From an uncultured Ignavibacterium sp. (GTDB lineage Bacteria > Bacteroidota > Ignavibacteria > Ignavibacteriales > Ignavibacteriaceae), in NCBI GenBank assembly GCA_937942875.1, contig CALEBT010000013.1:40850-104849 (forward strand): a stretch of DNA of 64,000 nucleotides, given 5' to 3'. Shown one piece after another: positions 44,852-53,890 of the stretch. Position numbers and translations under genes: made by a program. The notes beneath the pieces were generated by a model. It saw nothing but the letters and a program-made list of their open reading frames with translations. It did no database searches and had not been told where the DNA came from. Numbering within the stretch: position 1 is the first letter of the stretch; the number at the start of each line of letters is the position of its first letter.

Positions 44852-46357
44852 TTATCTAATGTCCCTGACTAAATCAGCTCCTTCAGGAATAGGAATATAA
44901 AATCTCACAGGACGGATGTTACCATTCTCATCTTTAACTGCTCTGATTTTTTTACGAATAAGAACGGAATGCTCGATGAAAACTCCATCTTCTACGATAG
45001 TTCCGAAAAGATAACTTGTACCTTTAATCAAAACATTTTTCCCGATTCTGGTTGGGTATTCGTCACTTCCTGTAATATTTACACTTGACTCAATTCTTGA
45101 GTTATCTCCAATATGAATATTACCTTTAATTATGTCACTCCAAAGAATTTCAACATTATTTCCAACGACCAATTGTTGATTTGGGAAACAAGAAAGATGA
45201 ACCATAGTTTGTAACCTTACATTTTCGCCCAAAACCACATTTCCATCGATAAAAACTGCACGGCCGAAATGATTATTATAATTCAATTTAACATCTTCAC
45301 CTATGTAAACACCCTTATCCAGTGAGATATCGAGAGGAATGCCTTTTTTATCCATTTCTTCAATTTGTTCAACAACTTTTTCGTGTATAAAAAAATCATC
45401 GGGGTCAGAGATTTCAATAATATTTTTAAGCCGGTCAAAAATCTTTCTTCGGGCGATTGATTCCATTTCTTTCAGAACAGTTTTATCATTGAACCCCATT
45501 ACTACATATTCATTTTCAGGAGAAACTGCCCCAACAGAGTAGCCGTTTTTATTGAAAAGATAAATAAGGTCAGTGATATAAATTTCGTTCTGTGCATTAT
45601 CAGAAGAAATTTGGTTTACCAGAAGTTTTAATTTATCGAAGTTAAAAGCATAAACACCGGAATTATATTCATTGATTTCAAGTAACTCAGATTTTGTAAA
45701 TCCATATTTTTTATTTTTATATTCAATTGTATAAAGAGATTCATCATCAAGGGCCAAAATATCTTTGTATTCCATTATTTCAAAAACTTTTCCGAAGTCT
45801 TCACCTGAAGACTTTCCATCGATAGTTTTTTCTTTAACTCTGATAATTCTTCCATAATAATTTTTCTTAGGATCGCCATTATAAATTCCAGTCAATACCA
45901 TCATATCACATTTAGAATTTTGAAAGTCTTCTTTAAATTTTCTCATCGTTTCGGAATCAAGAAGTCCCATATCACCAGGTAACACGTAAACAGTTTCAAA
46001 ACTTTTATCAGAATCAACCACAGTCATTGCAATTTGTACAGCGTGGCCTGTTCCTTGCTGCTCTTTCTGATAAGCGAATTTGTTGAATTGTCTTTTGCCA
46101 ATCACACTCATAACATCCTGAGCTTTTATTCCAACGACAACAATAGTATTGCAATCAGGGAGTCCATTTTTGCAGGCACGATAAACTCTTTCAACAGTTG
46201 GAATCTCCCAAATTCTGTGAAGCATTTTTGATCTTTGTGATTTGATTCTTTTTCCGTGTCCGGCTGCAAGTATAATTGCAATTTCTTTTGAATTATTGAA
46301 ATTATCAGAAAGATTATTTATCAGATATTCTATATCTTGATTTGAATTCTGGTTCAT
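44852..46357 (-). CDS. GlmU-like nucleotidyltransferase with left-handed beta-helix
   Basis: A 501-residue protein. The N-terminal half is a sugar-nucleotidyltransferase of the GlmU type: LAAGHGKRIKSQRSKMLH near residue 32, QQGTGHAV near residue 100 and VLPGDMGLLD near residue 125. The C-terminal half is a hexapeptide-repeat beta-helix (IHIGDNSRI, TRIGKNVLI), but I could not see the GlmU acetyltransferase active-site His/Asn motif. So it may be a monofunctional UTP-sugar-1-phosphate uridylyltransferase. The gene precedes nothing else on this strand for 143 bases and follows the YciO-type gene after 12. Confidence 0.82.
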   Translation of the reverse strand: MNQNSNQDIEYLINNLSDNFNNSKEIAIILAAGHGKRIKSQRSKMLHRIWEIPTVERVYRACKNGLPDCNTIVVVGIKAQDVMSVIGKRQFNKFAYQKEQQGTGHAVQIAMTVVDSDKSFETVYVLPGDMGLLDSETMRKFKEDFQNSKCDMMVLTGIYNGDPKKNYYGRIIRVKEKTIDGKSSGEDFGKVFEIMEYKDILALDDESLYTIEYKNKKYGFTKSELLEINEYNSGVYAFNFDKLKLLVNQISSDNAQNEIYITDLIYLFNKNGYSVGAVSPENEYVVMGFNDKTVLKEMESIARRKIFDRLKNIIEISDPDDFFIHEKVVEQIEEMDKKGIPLDISLDKGVYIGEDVKLNYNNHFGRAVFIDGNVVLGENVRLQTMVHLSCFPNQQLVVGNNVEILWSDIIKGNIHIGDNSRIESSVNITGSDEYPTRIGKNVLIKGTSYLFGTIVEDGVFIEHSVLIRKKIRAVKDENGNIRPVRFYIPIPEGADLVRDIR

Positions 46358-46369
46358 TTTAAATCCGTA

Positions 46370-46987
46370 TCATTTAGTCATTAAAATACTTAAATCTCCT
46401 ACTCCTTCACGAACGATTACCGGTTCTTCACCACTCAGGTCAACAACACTTGATGGTTCAAAGCTAACATTTGATGATGCAAGCATTAAATCAACAGATA
46501 TGTTAAAAATATTTTTTATCTCAAAAGTGTCAGTTATTGGCTCACCCAGTCTGTTTGATGCTGTGGTTGAAACTAATGGATTACCAAGTTCCTCAACAAT
46601 TTTTAAAGCAATGTTGTGGTCGGGAATTCTTATTCCGACTGTTTGGCGTTTACTCCATAATTTTTTAGGTATTTCTTTGGCTGCCGGTAAAATGAATGTA
46701 TAAGGTCCTGGAAAAAGTTTCTTCATCAGTTTGAATGCAGAATCGGAGACTTTAGCATATTTACTGATATTCTTAAAATCTGAAAATATAAAACTGAACA
46801 ATTTATTTTTATCTTCATTCTTTATTGCTAATAATTTTTCGATTCCATCTTTATTGTAAAGGTCGCAACCTATTCCATAATAAGTATCCGTTGGAAAAAT
46901 TATAATTCCACCATCTTTTAAGACGTCAACAGCTTTATTTATAAATCTTTGCTGTGGATTCTGTGGATGCAATTCAAAAAACTCCAT
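46370..46987 (-). CDS. YrdC/Sua5-fold protein, YciO type
   Basis: A 205-residue protein of the Sua5/YrdC/YciO fold, which binds ATP and dsRNA or makes threonylcarbamoyl-AMP. It begins FFELHPQNPQQRFINKAVD, then PTDTYYGIGCDLYN near residue 33, and ends VVREGVGDLS. These ends closely match E. coli YciO rather than TsaC, so the tRNA t6A role (threonylcarbamoyl-AMP synthase) is not assured. Start at 46987 has an AAGGAG Shine-Dalgarno. It is followed by the GlmU-like gene. Confidence 0.85.
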   Translation of the reverse strand: MEFFELHPQNPQQRFINKAVDVLKDGGIIIFPTDTYYGIGCDLYNKDGIEKLLAIKNEDKNKLFSFIFSDFKNISKYAKVSDSAFKLMKKLFPGPYTFILPAAKEIPKKLWSKRQTVGIRIPDHNIALKIVEELGNPLVSTTASNRLGEPITDTFEIKNIFNISVDLMLASSNVSFEPSSVVDLSGEEPVIVREGVGDLSILMTK

Positions 46988-47069
46988 AATTCACTCCTTA
47001 ATCTTGCCGAAATAATACTTTAAATTTTTAATGAAATTATATACTAAAATAATCTTTATAAATTTTTAA

Positions 47070-47897
47070 TTAAAAATTATATTCAAAACCCACATAAGGC
47101 AATATCGGATAAGACCTGTCAATTGTTGCAGAGTTTGTAAACACGCCGAAATCTGCCGCAAAATTGTCACCCCAAAATCTGAAACCAATTGAAAAAATAA
47201 AACCCGGTATATCAGGATGCATCCAGTTTTCACTGATTAACTTTGATTTTTCAGAAATTTTTCTTTCAATTCCAATCATAAATATTGGGTTATGACTTAT
47301 TCTGTTTTTATTATGCACAAAGCCAAAACCTCCGGATATAGAAAAAGGATTACCATCCAAAGTACTCAAAAGATAAGCGGAAGTTGAATAATAATTCTTT
47401 CCATCAAGGTAAGTCAAGCCAAAGCCCAGATGAAGATTATCAGCATTATAAATCCTGATTTTTGGTGAAATAAATTTAAACTGGTCTTTGAAGGAATTAC
47501 CAGGGAAAAATGAGACACCTGTTGTCAATTGAAAAAATTCAGTTGGAGAAATCGAAATTGAAGGGAAAAGAATTTGACTTGTACTAATAAATCCTAATCC
47601 GAAATCCTGAATTCTTGCAGTGGGAGCCACAAATAAACGAGTTCCGTTTGGATCGGTTTTAGTCTTTATTTTTCTATATGATATTGATTGTATTTGGTTA
47701 GTCTCTTTGATTTTACTTCTTTCAATCTGAATCTGGACTCCATCAGAAATTTCCAAAGTAATGCTCTGATTATCTTCATATAGTATCTTACCTTCATAAG
47801 TTTGTCCGTTGCTCATTTTAATTCTATAAACATTTTCGTCCTGAGAGAATGCGGATATTGAAAATATGAGTGTTATTAAAAGTAATAGTTTTTTCAT
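47070..47897 (-). CDS. Exported hypothetical protein with C-terminal beta-barrel pattern
   Basis: A 275-residue protein with a signal peptide (MKKLLLLITLIFSISAFS). The first part (about 20-90) contains a short all-beta domain, MSNGQTYEGKILYEDNQSITLEI, resembling small SH3-like domains. The second part is made of amphipathic strands ending in a terminal aromatic residue (LPYVGFEYNF), as in outer-membrane barrels. No family name can be given. It overlaps the alpha/beta hydrolase stop by 4 bases. Confidence 0.65.
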   Translation of the reverse strand: MKKLLLLITLIFSISAFSQDENVYRIKMSNGQTYEGKILYEDNQSITLEISDGVQIQIERSKIKETNQIQSISYRKIKTKTDPNGTRLFVAPTARIQDFGLGFISTSQILFPSISISPTEFFQLTTGVSFFPGNSFKDQFKFISPKIRIYNADNLHLGFGLTYLDGKNYYSTSAYLLSTLDGNPFSISGGFGFVHNKNRISHNPIFMIGIERKISEKSKLISENWMHPDIPGFIFSIGFRFWGDNFAADFGVFTNSATIDRSYPILPYVGFEYNF

Positions 47898-49309
47898 CTT
47901 GTTATTTCTTTTAACCAGTTCAGCATTTCATCCAATGCATTTTCAGAAAAAGTTTCTTCAATTTTTCCATATTCAGAAATGCTTCCCGTCTCAGAGGTTT
48001 GGAAAAGATGATTTAATCCTTTTAACTCAATTACTTTAAAATTTTTATTACCAGCTTTAATCAATGCTTTTTCAATTGCTGATAGATTTTCTTTTGCAGG
48101 CACTTGTACATCTTTTTCACCATTCAAAGCAAGCACAGGTATTTGGATTTTCTCCAGATAATCTGATGGATTGAAAGCAAGAAAACTTCTGTACCAATCT
48201 GACATTACGGTTTTAATCTGAGCGTCAATTATTTTATCTAAATTTTCTCTTTCATTAAGTTCGGAAAGATTAGTGAAGGACTCGTTAATGATCTGACGAA
48301 TTTCACTCTCGATTTCATCATTTGACTTATCTGATTTAAGTAAACTTACTAATTTTTTCTGATTTTTAATTGCTCTTTGAATTTCATCTTCGGGTCTGCC
48401 TTCAAGCCTTGCAATAATTTCGCTCTGAAGTAAAATTAGCTCATCTCCCGGAATTCCGACACCTGCAAGCATTATCATAAAACTAATATTTTCGGGATTA
48501 TCGACTGCTGCAATTTGGGCAATCATTCCTCCTTCACTATGTCCAATCAATCCAATTTTGTATGGATCAATTTCTGGTCTTGTTAATAAATATTCAACTG
48601 CTTCCAAGACATCATTGGCAAAGTCATAAATTGTAGCTTCCGAGAAATTACCTGTAGAGGCTCCCACACCTCTATCATCATATCGAAGGACAGCAAAACC
48701 GTTTCTTGTAAGAAAATCTGCAATTACCAAAAAAGGTTTATGTCCAAAAACTTCCTCATCTCTATTCTGCGGACCAGAACCGCTAATCAAAATCACAGCT
48801 GGAAATTTCTCACCATCTTTCGGATATGTTAATGTGCCTGAAAGATATACATCTTCTGAATAATTCTCTATTAATACTTCTTCAGTATTATACGGAAATG
48901 GAGGTTTTGGTTCCTGAGGTCTGTTGAGACCTGTATATTTTTCTGTGTAATTCAATGAAAGATTAAGTGAGCTACCAGCTTGATTCCATTTGCCAATGAC
49001 AGTTTTATTATTCCAATCAATTATGCCCTCGTAACTTCCTTTAATTACAGGGACATCAATTATCAAAGAATCCTCGAAAATTTTAACATCTCCGCAAGGG
49101 ATATCTTTAGCTCCCTGATCAGGACTATCCAATAAAGCGGAATATTTACCATTTTCATCATCAAAAATTTTGAAAACTACTGTTAATTCATTACCATTTG
49201 GAAGTTTAAGTTTTCCCAGCCAATTACCTGAAATATTTTTTTCTTGAGGAAAAACCGCTGTTTGAAATAGTATTAAAATTATTATTCGGGTTAAATATTT
49301 TTTATTCAT
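47894..49309 (-). CDS. Exported alpha/beta-hydrolase (serine esterase/peptidase type)
   Basis: A 471-residue exported hydrolase. A signal peptide (MNKKYLTRIIILILFQTAVFP) precedes a beta-rich N-terminal domain (about 25-130) and the alpha/beta-hydrolase fold: oxyanion segment LISGSGPQNRDEE near residue 175, nucleophile Ser in GHSEGGMIAQ near residue 256, an Asp in LNGEKDVQVP near residue 395 and His in LKGLNHLF near residue 432. I start at the ATG at 49309; a TTG three codons earlier is the alternative. It overlaps the unknown exported gene by 4 bases. Ester or acyl-peptide hydrolysis is likely, the substrate unknown. Confidence 0.85.
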   Translation of the reverse strand: MNKKYLTRIIILILFQTAVFPQEKNISGNWLGKLKLPNGNELTVVFKIFDDENGKYSALLDSPDQGAKDIPCGDVKIFEDSLIIDVPVIKGSYEGIIDWNNKTVIGKWNQAGSSLNLSLNYTEKYTGLNRPQEPKPPFPYNTEEVLIENYSEDVYLSGTLTYPKDGEKFPAVILISGSGPQNRDEEVFGHKPFLVIADFLTRNGFAVLRYDDRGVGASTGNFSEATIYDFANDVLEAVEYLLTRPEIDPYKIGLIGHSEGGMIAQIAAVDNPENISFMIMLAGVGIPGDELILLQSEIIARLEGRPEDEIQRAIKNQKKLVSLLKSDKSNDEIESEIRQIINESFTNLSELNERENLDKIIDAQIKTVMSDWYRSFLAFNPSDYLEKIQIPVLALNGEKDVQVPAKENLSAIEKALIKAGNKNFKVIELKGLNHLFQTSETGSISEYGKIEETFSENALDEMLNWLKEITR

Positions 49310-49318
49310 CTTATGCAA

Positions 49319-49531
49319 TTAAAATTTTCTTAACAGCCATAATATAATTGAAATAATAATACTAATTATAATCATAGAAACAACAGGAAAGTAAAATCGG
49401 AAATTTGGCTTTTCAATAACTATATCACCAGGTAAACGAAAAAGCGGAAGTTTAGATAAGTAAGGGAAAAATATTCCCACTATGATAACTATTACTCCGA
49501 TTATTATTAAAATCTTTTGAATATTACTCAT
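49319..49531 (-). CDS. DUF2905 small membrane protein
   Basis: A 70-residue protein with two membrane helices. The loop LFRLPGDIVIEKPNFRFYFP matches DUF2905. The ATG at 49531 follows GGGAGGT, so I reject the longer reading up to 49585. It overlaps the NUDIX gene by 8 bases and ends 9 bases before the alpha/beta-hydrolase ATG. Role unknown; the family often sits beside DNA-repair or housekeeping genes. Confidence 0.88.
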   Translation of the reverse strand: MSNIQKILIIIGVIVIIVGIFFPYLSKLPLFRLPGDIVIEKPNFRFYFPVVSMIIISIIISIILWLLRKF

Positions 49532-49928
49532 AATTAAATACCTCCCTGAAAAATTTTTCCAGTAATTTTTCATAGTCAAATGCAAGTTTCATTTCCCTGA
49601 TTTCTCTTAGCGAGAAATATTTTACTGCTTGTCCTTCAGATAAATTTATTTTTGACAAATCAAGATTAATTCTTTTCCAGAAAATATTATCTATAAAATC
49701 CTGATTTTGATGAGATTTGTAAAAATTAATATCTCCGAGATCATCAATACCAAGTTCTTCTTTTATTTCACGCCTTACTGCTTTCTCTGCATTTTCATCT
49801 GATTCTATATGACCACCGGGTAAATCCCAGAATCCTGGATATGGAATACTTGGAATATTATCCCGAAGAATCAATACAACTTCATTTTTATCATTCAGCA
49901 GAATGATTCCACTTCCAGATTTAGACAT
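49524..49928 (-). CDS. NUDIX hydrolase
   Basis: A 134-residue nucleoside-diphosphate-linked hydrolase. The NUDIX box GGHIESDENAEKAVRREIKEELGI (near residues 38-61) has all expected residues: G-x5-E-x7-RE-x2-EE-x-G. The substrate may be an oxidised nucleotide (MutT-like), ADP-ribose or a similar compound. It overlaps the M14 stop by 8 bases and the DUF2905 start by 8. Confidence 0.9.
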   Translation of the reverse strand: MSKSGSGIILLNDKNEVVLILRDNIPSIPYPGFWDLPGGHIESDENAEKAVRREIKEELGIDDLGDINFYKSHQNQDFIDNIFWKRINLDLSKINLSEGQAVKYFSLREIREMKLAFDYEKLLEKFFREVFNYE

Positions 49929-51666
49929 TGATTTTCTCAGGTTTATATGGAAGCAATTTTAATTTTTTTGAAAAGTCATAAATTCTCATAATTGGATAAA
50001 CATTTTCATTTTTATCATAAAATGGAGAGCGTTTATAGAAGAAATCCAATCTTTCGAAAGGATTATTACAAAAAGATTGGTCTTGACACTTTTTCTTAAA
50101 CTCATTTCTTAGTTCAGGGTCGTTTTTCAGCATTTGCTGTGCTATTGGTTCCATAACATAGGCTTCTGCATATTCTTTTCTTTCAAAAATATGATTGAAA
50201 AATCCCCAACTGACCAAAGAATCAACTCCATCAGGTTCAAGTAGATTTACAATAATTCTTAAAGTTCTTTGATTTGTTGGAACTAAAAAGAAATTTTTAT
50301 TAATCTGAACTTTCTCTTTAAATAAATTAGAGGAAAATCTTGGCTGCTGCCTTCCTTCATAAGGTTTTTTTGCAAAAGTTATATCAGAAAATCTATACCT
50401 TTCCACCTCAGCGATAATGGCATTATTACATTTGAAGATTTTTACATCGTGTAGTTTTAGCTTATCTATAACAAATTGATATTCGGCTGGAATCAAATAA
50501 GCTTCCGGAACGGAAATTTTCACTTTTGATTTGCATTGATTAAAAATAGGGATTTCAATTTCAATAGGATTTGAGGTGTACTTTCTTACTGTCACGCCCA
50601 TTACAGCACTGTATTCCTCATACCATTCATATCCTTTGAATTTATAAGTTTCATACTTACCACTTTCCGTCAATACCAGAGGAAACTTTTTCTTTTCAAT
50701 TAAATAAGTTTTAGTAGGATTATAATCAGCTTGTTTATTCAGCGATATTATTTCGGAGTGATTTTCGCTGACAAATTTTATAGTATGCTCCATCATTGAT
50801 TTAGTGGAAAAAACGCGATTCTCAAATGGCTTCAAACTATGTGTTTCCACAAGTAATCCGATTCTGTTTTGGGCTGCACAATATCCGTGAGATAATCTTG
50901 GAGGTGCAGCTAAATCAAGAATTCCGCTCTCAACAGTACCGTGTTTAAATTCCATATAAGGACCAACAATAAAACCATCCTCTTCGACTTTCGGAATCAT
51001 ATAAGGAAGGTATCTGGTCTTGATATATGATACAAGATTTTTATCTAAATTCTGATGTGTTGGAATTCCATAAGTTATATGATATTGATAGTCGGCTCCG
51101 TTTGTGGTATGATTATCAATAAAAAAATCCGGTAACCATTCATTGAACAAAGCAAGGAATGCTTTTATCTCATTCGATTCAGCTTTCAGATAATCTCTGT
51201 TCAGATTTAGATTCAATGCATTAGTTCGCCATCCCATTTGTTTTGGTCCATTTTGATTTGGTCTGTTAAATGGGCTTCGTCTTTCGTGACCATCAACATT
51301 CAAAACAGGAATAATAAGAAGTATTATATTCTTAAGTAAATCCTCTTTTTCTTTGCTGATTAACATCTCTCTTAGCATTAACATACAAGCATCTTTACCT
51401 TCAACTTCTCCGGGATGAATACAATTCTGAACAAGAATTACAGCTTTATTCTTCCTCTTTGCTTCTGCTGGATTAAAAATTTTATCTGTGGAAACTATAG
51501 CTACTTTTATCTCTCTTTTTTGATGAGAATATCCAATCGTCTTAATTTTTACGAAAGGGGTTTTATCCTGAAATTTCTGAAAATATTTTAATGAGTTTTC
51601 ATAATTAGGAGATTCTGTCATTCCGGATTTTTCGAAATGAGTAAGCCAGAAATTGTTGTTATTCAT
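49921..51666 (-). CDS. M14-family zinc carboxypeptidase, cytosolic paralogue
   Basis: A 581-residue peptidase closely related to the one at 41257-43011. The zinc site is H84-x2-E87 (CIHPGEVEG) and H186 (DNHTTNGAD); NLNRDYLK carries the substrate Arg (R157) and LLVETHSLK the catalytic Glu. Unlike its paralogue it lacks a signal peptide and begins MNNNNFWLTHFEKSG, so it should act in the cytosol. It is followed by NUDIX and DUF2905 genes with overlaps. Confidence 0.9.
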   Translation of the reverse strand: MNNNNFWLTHFEKSGMTESPNYENSLKYFQKFQDKTPFVKIKTIGYSHQKREIKVAIVSTDKIFNPAEAKRKNKAVILVQNCIHPGEVEGKDACMLMLREMLISKEKEDLLKNIILLIIPVLNVDGHERRSPFNRPNQNGPKQMGWRTNALNLNLNRDYLKAESNEIKAFLALFNEWLPDFFIDNHTTNGADYQYHITYGIPTHQNLDKNLVSYIKTRYLPYMIPKVEEDGFIVGPYMEFKHGTVESGILDLAAPPRLSHGYCAAQNRIGLLVETHSLKPFENRVFSTKSMMEHTIKFVSENHSEIISLNKQADYNPTKTYLIEKKKFPLVLTESGKYETYKFKGYEWYEEYSAVMGVTVRKYTSNPIEIEIPIFNQCKSKVKISVPEAYLIPAEYQFVIDKLKLHDVKIFKCNNAIIAEVERYRFSDITFAKKPYEGRQQPRFSSNLFKEKVQINKNFFLVPTNQRTLRIIVNLLEPDGVDSLVSWGFFNHIFERKEYAEAYVMEPIAQQMLKNDPELRNEFKKKCQDQSFCNNPFERLDFFYKRSPFYDKNENVYPIMRIYDFSKKLKLLPYKPEKINV

Positions 51667-51693
51667 AGTGTAAAATTCTTAATAGTTTTATTT

Positions 51694-51701
51694 CAAAAAT
51701 A
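51694..51701 (-). promoter_or_regulatory. Candidate -7 box for the cytosolic M14 operon
   Basis: Read on the minus strand the bases give TATTTTTG, an exact TAnnTTTG match, about 30 bases before the M14 ATG. No TTTG is evident at the proper distance upstream, so this is a weaker call than the aspS promoter. Confidence 0.35.
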
Positions 51702-51813
51702 AGTGCTTGAGATTTAAGCATATAATTATTTGAGTTATTCAATCTTTATTAAGGTCCTCAATTAAGATTTTATTTAAGGGAAAACAACAAAAAGATATAA
51801 ACAAGCAAACCTT

Positions 51814-51845
51814 TTTGTATAGCCTTCTGCAAATTCTTATCTTTG
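51814..51845 (+). promoter_or_regulatory. aspS promoter, Bacteroidota type
   Basis: TTTG at 51814-51817 and TATCTTTG at 51838-51845 are spaced by exactly 20 bases, matching the Bacteroidota consensus TTTG-N19-21-TAnnTTTG. This places transcription start near 51850 and shows that the TTG at 51843, the first possible start codon, lies upstream of the transcript. No expression data are available. Confidence 0.65.
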
Positions 51846-51881
51846 CCACTCAAAAAAAGATTAAAGGAGATTTCATATTTA

Positions 51882-53660
51882 ATGAAATTTAAGAAAAGAA
51901 CTCATAATTGCGGCGAATTAAGAGAGAAAAATATTGGAGAAAATGTTGTGCTAAACGGCTGGGTTGATACCCGAAGAGACCTTGGTGGAGTTATTTTTAT
52001 AGAACTTCGTGACAGATATGGAATCACACAGGTAGTATTTGAGCCCTCTTTTAATTCTATTGCTCACGAAGCAGCCAAACATCTGAGGAATGAATTCGTA
52101 ATTTCTATTGAAGGTATTGTTCGTAAAAGACCGGAAGGCACTGAGAATCCTTCATTGCAAACTGGTAATATAGATGTAATGGTGAATAATTTAATTATTT
52201 TGAATGAAGCTATCACTCCGCCATTTCCATTAAAAGATGAAATTGATACTCACGAAGATTTGCGATTAAAATATCGCTATTTGGATTTAAGAAGACCAAA
52301 ACTTCAGAAGAACATTTTGCTTCGGCATAAAATGTATCAGATTACAAGAAAGTATTTTGATGAAAACAATTTTGTTGAAGTTGAAACTCCGGTTTTAATG
52401 AAATCTACTCCTGAAGGGGCAAGAGATTTTCTGGTTCCCAGCAGGCTTCATAAAGGGAAATTCTATGCACTTCCTCAATCACCTCAGACTTACAAGCAAA
52501 TATTGATGGTCGCGGGTTTTGACAGATATTTTCAGATAGTTAAATGTTTCAGAGATGAAGATTTACGTGCAGATCGTCAGCCAGAATTTACACAGATAGA
52601 CGTTGAGATGTCCTTCGTTGATCAGGAAGATATTTTTGAGATGGTTGAAGGTTTAATGAAAATCTTTTTTAAAGAAATATGGAATAAAGATTTACATTTG
52701 CCTTTGCTACGTTTACCATTCGATGAAGCGATGGAAAAGTATGGAAGCGATAAACCAGACTTGAGATTTGATCTGGAAATGAAAACTTTAAATTCTGTTT
52801 TTAACAACTCTGAATTCAGAGTATTCAAAGAAGCAGTTGATAGTGGAGGAATAGTAACCGGATTGTTAGCTCCCGGTTGTGGTGATTATACCAGAAATCA
52901 GCTTGATGTATTAACTGATTTTGTGAAAGGTTTTGGTTCCAAAGGTTTAATCTGGATAAGAGTTAAAGAAAACGAAGGTAAGACTGAACTTGAGTCTCCA
53001 ACTATGAAATTCTTCTCCGAAGCAGAAAAACAACAAGTAATAGAAATTCTTGGAGCAAAACCCGGGGACTTGTTATTCATTCTTTCAGGTGAGAGAATTA
53101 AAACATTGAGTATAATGGGTCATCTAAGGCTTGAGATGGCAAAGAGATTAAATCTTATTAAAGAAGACTCTGAACCAAAATTACTTTGGGTTACTGATTT
53201 TCCTTTATTTGAGTGGGACATTGAAACAAAACGCTATTATGCTATGCATCATCCATTTACTTCTCCAAGGATTGAGGATATACCTTTGATGACCACTGAT
53301 CCTGCTAAAGTCAAAGCGAGAGCTTATGATCTTGTATTGAATGGCAATGAAATAGCCGGCGGAAGTATAAGAATACACAAATCAGAGCTTCAGGCAAAAA
53401 TGTTTCAGGTGCTCGGAATTTCAGAAGAAGAAGCAAAGTTAAAATTCGGATTTTTAATGAATGCTTTCAAATACGGTGCACCACCTCACGGCGGTATTGC
53501 TTTTGGATTTGACAGAATGGCTATGATTTTTGCAGGTGAACATTCAATCAGAGATGTAATTGCTTTTCCGAAGACAGCAAGTGCTATGTCTTTAATGGAT
53601 GATTCTCCGTCAACCGTAGATGAAATGCAACTGAGAGAATTACATATAAAAGTTAGATAA
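51882..53660 (+). CDS. aspS: Aspartate--tRNA ligase
   Basis: Class II aminoacyl-tRNA synthetase that charges tRNA-Asp (or Asp/Asn if non-discriminating). The 592-residue protein has an OB anticodon domain (about 1-110), motif 2 CFRDEDLRADRQPEFTQID near residue 217, a bacterial GAD insert (about 300-430) and motif 3 GGIAFGFDRMAMI near residue 540. I place the start at the ATG at 51882 behind AAAGGAGA (51863-51870); a longer frame from the TTG at 51843 is excluded because the promoter -7 box overlaps it. It ends where a palindromic repeat begins. Confidence 0.97.
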   Translation: MKFKKRTHNCGELREKNIGENVVLNGWVDTRRDLGGVIFIELRDRYGITQVVFEPSFNSIAHEAAKHLRNEFVISIEGIVRKRPEGTENPSLQTGNIDVMVNNLIILNEAITPPFPLKDEIDTHEDLRLKYRYLDLRRPKLQKNILLRHKMYQITRKYFDENNFVEVETPVLMKSTPEGARDFLVPSRLHKGKFYALPQSPQTYKQILMVAGFDRYFQIVKCFRDEDLRADRQPEFTQIDVEMSFVDQEDIFEMVEGLMKIFFKEIWNKDLHLPLLRLPFDEAMEKYGSDKPDLRFDLEMKTLNSVFNNSEFRVFKEAVDSGGIVTGLLAPGCGDYTRNQLDVLTDFVKGFGSKGLIWIRVKENEGKTELESPTMKFFSEAEKQQVIEILGAKPGDLLFILSGERIKTLSIMGHLRLEMAKRLNLIKEDSEPKLLWVTDFPLFEWDIETKRYYAMHHPFTSPRIEDIPLMTTDPAKVKARAYDLVLNGNEIAGGSIRIHKSELQAKMFQVLGISEEEAKLKFGFLMNAFKYGAPPHGGIAFGFDRMAMIFAGEHSIRDVIAFPKTASAMSLMDDSPSTVDEMQLRELHIKVR

Positions 53661-53755
53661 AATTTTTCTTGTCACGCTGGGTTCATCGAATCGTGGCTTT
53701 TGTTAATACGAAAAATATTATCATCCTTTGATAAAAGCAGAATGACAAAAAATTT
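53660..53755. repeat. GTCA-type palindromic repeat after aspS
   Basis: The left arm AAATTTTTCTTGTCA and the right arm TGACAAAAAATTT are inverted copies with a few mismatches, flanking a longer imperfect palindrome. The arms resemble the widespread GTCAT-type intergenic repeat seen in the core of the element at 11243-11376. It starts at the aspS stop codon and may end its transcript. A shorter relic (CTGTCACACTGAC, near 53807) lies further downstream. Confidence 0.55.
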
Positions 53756-53890
53756 AAAGTGTTTTAATGAACTTGCCGATGTTTTATGAAATATGATCAT
53801 AAAACTGTCACACTGACTTTATTTAAGCATAAAGAGTTAAATTGAAAATCTTAAAAATGTTTCAGACATATCAATAATAGTGAGATTAAA

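Noticed and set aside
49532..49585. Longer N-terminus of the DUF2905 protein
   Set aside because: A GGGAGGT Shine-Dalgarno marks the ATG at 49531, and the extension lies entirely inside the NUDIX gene.
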